Source: CAZSPL01 sp964608735
GTDB lineage: Bacteria > JAJVIF01 > JAPKYR01 > CAZSPL01
DNA: 27,135 bases
Assembly: GCA_964608735.1 (NCBI GenBank)
Contig: CAZSPL010000021.1
Location: 1-27,135, forward strand
Reading direction: 5' to 3'
The notes beneath the pieces are model-generated. The model saw only the letters and a list, made by a program, of their open reading frames with translations. It made no database searches and was not told where the DNA came from. Shown piece by piece: positions 24,670-27,135 of this stretch. The first letter of the stretch is position 1, and every line of letters begins with the position of its first letter. A program made the position numbers and the translations under genes.

Positions 24670-25977
24670 ATGGCAAAGCCCACGGACAAGATGAAGGAGA
24701 TAGCGTCGCTGTGCGGACGTCGGGGATTCATTTATCAGTCGAGCGAGATATACAGCGGGCTCGCGAGCTGCTGGGATTACGGCCCCCTCGGGGTTGAGCT
24801 GAAGAATAACATCAAGGATGCCTGGTGGCGCGCGGTGGTGCGTCGCAGGGACGATGTCGTCGGCGTGGATACATCGATATTGATGCATCCCGAAGTGTGG
24901 GTGGCATCGGGTCACGTGGGCGAATTTCACGACATGCTCGTCGATTGCCTCCAGTGCAAGGGACGCAGTCGCGTCGATCATCTCAAGGGCGGGCAGTGCC
25001 CGGTATGCGGGGGGAAGGAATTCACCGAGCCGCAGAAATTCCAGCTCATGTTCAAGACCAAAGCGGGGGCGAGTGAAGCCACCGCCGTCGATGTATACCT
25101 GCGCCCTGAAACCGCGCAGGGTATATTCGTCGACTTCAAACTGATACAGAAGACGAGCCGGATGAAAGTGCCGTTTGGCATCGGGCAGATAGGGAAGAGT
25201 TTCCGCAACGAAGTTACCACCAAGTCGTTTATCTTCCGCTCGCGGGAGTTCGAGCAGATGGAGCTTGAATTTTTCGTCAAGCCCGGTACCGACGGCGAAT
25301 GGTTCGATTTCTGGGTGAACGAGCGGTTCCAGTGGTATAAAGACCTCGGCATCAGGGCGGAGAATCTGCAGTTGCGTCCGCACGCCAAGGATGAGCTCGC
25401 GCATTACGCGTTGTGCTGCACCGATGTTGAATATCAATTCCCGTTCGGATGGGGCGAGCTCGAGGGTATCGCCAACCGTACGGACTTCGACCTGAAATCG
25501 CACGCCGGGCATTCGGGAAAGGATTTGAGCTACTTCGACGATGATTCCAAGGAGAAATTCATCCCCTACGTTATAGAGTCGTCCGGCGGCATCGACCGCA
25601 CATTTCTCGTGGTGATGCTCGATGCGTACCGCGAGGAGGAAGTGGAAGGGGAGAAACGCGTGGTGCTGGGATTCAACAAGAGGATAGCCCCGGTGAAGGT
25701 GGCGGTGTTCCCGCTGCAGAAGGATGAGAAGCTGGTCGGCGTCGCGAAGGGGATCTACAAGGACTTGAGGGAATATATGTCGTGCTATTACGACCAGGCG
25801 GGGAATATCGGGCGGAGGTACCGGAGGCAGGATGAGATCGGCACGCCGTACTGCCTGACGGTGGACTTCGACACGCTCGAGGATGAATCGGTCACCGTGC
25901 GGGAGCGGGATACGATGGAACAGAAGCGCGTGAAGATAAACGAGCTCAAGTCGCGGTTTATCGAGGAGTTTGTGTAG
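24670..25977 (+). CDS. glyQS: Glycyl-tRNA synthetase, single-chain alpha2 type
   Basis: The 435-residue class II aminoacyl-tRNA synthetase charges tRNA-Gly with glycine in the cytosol (EC 6.1.1.14). It is the dimeric alpha2 type, not the alpha2beta2 type common in Proteobacteria. Seen are the N-terminal RRGFIYQSSEIYSG and YGPLG (catalytic start), CLQC and CPVC pairs (93-96, 110-113) suggesting a bound zinc, RPETAQG (145-151), motif 2 FRNE with REFEQMELEFF (~178-202), and motif 3 ESSGGIDRTF (~310). The C-terminal ~100 residues form the anticodon-binding domain (PVKVAVFPL onward). Motif 3 has ESS where EPS is frequent, within the range of the family. The ATG start has AAAGG about 9 nt upstream. 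It is a one-gene unit with its own promoter and terminator. Confidence 0.96.
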   Translation: MAKPTDKMKEIASLCGRRGFIYQSSEIYSGLASCWDYGPLGVELKNNIKDAWWRAVVRRRDDVVGVDTSILMHPEVWVASGHVGEFHDMLVDCLQCKGRSRVDHLKGGQCPVCGGKEFTEPQKFQLMFKTKAGASEATAVDVYLRPETAQGIFVDFKLIQKTSRMKVPFGIGQIGKSFRNEVTTKSFIFRSREFEQMELEFFVKPGTDGEWFDFWVNERFQWYKDLGIRAENLQLRPHAKDELAHYALCCTDVEYQFPFGWGELEGIANRTDFDLKSHAGHSGKDLSYFDDDSKEKFIPYVIESSGGIDRTFLVVMLDAYREEEVEGEKRVVLGFNKRIAPVKVAVFPLQKDEKLVGVAKGIYKDLREYMSCYYDQAGNIGRRYRRQDEIGTPYCLTVDFDTLEDESVTVRERDTMEQKRVKINELKSRFIEEFV

Positions 25978-26005
25978 GATATAGAGCGGATTTATCGGTT
26001 AACGC

Positions 26006-26032
26006 AGCCCCGATCAAACGGGGCTTTTGTTT
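26006..26032 (+). terminator. Rho-independent terminator after glycyl-tRNA synthetase
   Basis: A perfect 7-bp stem AGCCCCG (26006-26012) / CGGGGCT (26019-26025) with a 6-nt loop is followed by TTTTGTTT. It lies 28 nt past the stop of the synthetase gene. The convergent DFDPGP-repeat gene ends at 26031, just beside it; on the minus strand no T-run follows, so it mainly serves the plus-strand gene. Confidence 0.88.
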
Positions 26033-27135
26033 ACCAGGTGCCATCGGGAGAGAGCTTGAGTAAAAAACAATCATCTTTGCCTTTCGATATATGATTCTCA
26101 ACATCGATACCGGGCCGGAAGTCAACTGAAACCTTGAAAAAGCCGACAGAGATAATGTTTCCTGAGGAATCAGGCACGGCTTGAGTCACATAATCATCGT
26201 GAGTGCCACCGAAAGTATCCACCCACAGCAGATTTCCAGCCGGATCAAGCTTGCTGATGTAAAAATCCTCGGATCCATTGGAAGAATATTCGAGGATTTC
26301 CGGGCCCGGGTCGAAGTCAATGGTATTTTGAAAATTTCCCGCCGCGAATATATTTCCGTCCTGGTCGAACTTGATGTCATAGACATCGCTTGTGCCCCAG
26401 GCGATGGTCGATTGCTCGCCGCCGGACAGGTCGAATTTCTTGATGATCGATCCTTCGCCTTCGCGCCCGGCCACGTAGAGGTAGCTGTCGCGATACCCGA
26501 TGGCAAATCCTACACCGGGCCATGTATCAGCCCATTGGTAAATACCGGAGGAATCGAATTTGCTTATGAAGCCGCCAGCCGGTGATTCGCTCTTGATGTC
26601 TTCTCCGGGTCCGGGATCGAAGTCGACCGAACCCCAGAAGGTCCCTGAGATGTAAACATTGCCTCCGGCATCTGTCGCTAAATCATTCCCTGCTTCGATA
26701 TCGGCTCCCATTATTTCGTCATCCGAATCGCCTCCCCAGGTGCGCGTCCAGTAATACGACCCGTCCATACCGAGTTTATTCAAATAGATGTCATATTCGC
26801 CAAGGGCGGTGTGTATTTCGGCCCCAGGTCCGGGGTCAAAATCAGGGCTTCCGTAGAAGTAGCCTGTAGTGAAAATGCTGGAGGATGCATTATTTATTTC
26901 AATGCTCGTGGAGTAAGGATGACTGCACGCTCCCTCGCCTCCGTAAGCCAGTGCCCATACGAATTCGCCCGAAGGATTCAATTTGAGCATGAATGGCTCA
27001 AATATCACAGGGGAGGAAGAGGTTATTTCGAATATGGCGGGCCCGGGATCGAAGTCCACCGTACCTATAAAATCACCGGCTATGTAAATATTGCCATCTA
27101 TATCGGTCTCGATATCGATGGCGACGGCAAGACCG
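26031..27135 (-). CDS. DFDPGP-repeat (SBBP-like) secreted propeller protein, C-terminal part, truncated by window edge
   Basis: The minus-strand frame is open from the stop at 26031 to the end of the window (368 codons visible) with no start. The apparent start at 27059 is only an internal GTG, because the frame continues upstream with another repeat (DIDGNIYIAGDFIGT). The protein is built of repeats of ~65-100 residues, each with a D..GN(I/V)(Y/I)..G.F strand and then (V/I)DFDPGP, and with W-rich strands (LLWVDTFGGTHDDY, YYWTRTWGGDSDDE) between. This is the SBBP-type propeller repeat seen in large secreted proteins of many environmental bacteria. Its visible end (SPDGTW) has no sorting domain. 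It is probably surface-exposed or secreted; the function is unknown. The stop lies next to the terminator of the convergent glycyl-tRNA synthetase gene. Confidence 0.85.
   Translation of the reverse strand, partial: GLAVAIDIETDIDGNIYIAGDFIGTVDFDPGPAIFEITSSSPVIFEPFMLKLNPSGEFVWALAYGGEGACSHPYSTSIEINNASSSIFTTGYFYGSPDFDPGPGAEIHTALGEYDIYLNKLGMDGSYYWTRTWGGDSDDEIMGADIEAGNDLATDAGGNVYISGTFWGSVDFDPGPGEDIKSESPAGGFISKFDSSGIYQWADTWPGVGFAIGYRDSYLYVAGREGEGSIIKKFDLSGGEQSTIAWGTSDVYDIKFDQDGNIFAAGNFQNTIDFDPGPEILEYSSNGSEDFYISKLDPAGNLLWVDTFGGTHDDYVTQAVPDSSGNIISVGFFKVSVDFRPGIDVENHISKGKDDCFLLKLSPDGTW
26105..27059 (-). repeat. Five DFDPGP-type coding repeats
   Basis: In-frame DFDPGP motifs begin at about 27056, 26843, 26624 and 26318, with a degenerate DFRPGI at 26123 (minus strand). 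Spacings are 71, 73, 102 and 65 codons. The longer third interval carries an extra strand pair (REGEGSIIKKFDLSGGEQ). DNA identity between units is modest, so these are old protein repeats rather than recent duplications. Confidence 0.85.

Overview
The window looks like chromosome from an uncultured, free-living diderm (Gram-negative-type) bacterium of moderate-to-high GC. The evidence is: two lipobox-bearing secreted proteins, a Wza-type outer-membrane polysaccharide exporter with an AMIN-like N-terminus, a Wzz-type chain-length protein, transcription factor Rho, and the single-chain (alpha2) form of glycyl-tRNA synthetase. The mix of large secreted beta-propeller/beta-sandwich proteins with YfhO and DUF2723 membrane proteins suggests a poorly cultured phylum, but I cannot name it. 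No rRNA, tRNA, CRISPR, transposase or phage gene was seen. Promoters read as TTGAC(A/T)-17 bp-TATxxT, and several hairpin-plus-T-run terminators punctuate the genes, so transcription units can be drawn fairly well.

Layout. 1-2250: the terminator of a gene lying left of the window faces a large minus-strand lipoprotein gene. 2686-4410: a plus-strand unit with its own promoter and terminator encodes a free-standing acyl carrier protein and a glycine C-acetyltransferase (Kbl) type PLP enzyme. 4438-4830: a small integral membrane protein, tail to tail with a minus-strand DUF2723 membrane glycosyltransferase-like gene. 6532-8847: rho and class II fructose-bisphosphate aldolase, both minus. 9303-13049: a 1248-residue subtilisin-family lipoprotein with an Asp-box propeller, driven by a near-consensus promoter. 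13181-21306: a minus-strand run of four genes (site-2-protease-like metalloprotease, DHH-CBS-tRNA nucleotidyltransferase fusion, YfhO-family membrane protein, secreted propeller-like protein); the last two overlap by 4 nt. 21418-24465: a plus-strand two-gene unit (Wzz-like plus Wza-like) with a promoter and a strong terminator. 24502-26032: glycyl-tRNA synthetase as a single-gene unit. 26031-27135: the 3' end of a minus-strand gene for a DFDPGP-repeat secreted protein that runs off the window.

How the genes relate. Housekeeping functions (Rho, aldolase, GlyRS, CCA/A-adding fusion) are interleaved with envelope functions (lipoproteins, protease, polysaccharide export, two multi-spanning glycosyltransferase-like proteins). 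The envelope genes could cooperate in surface polysaccharide or glycoprotein assembly, but that is inferred from family membership and proximity only. The most unusual combinations are the ACP-Kbl pair, the propeller/YfhO overlapping pair, and the isolated Wzz/AMIN-Wza cassette. I do not see a complete, clearly novel defence or mobile system.
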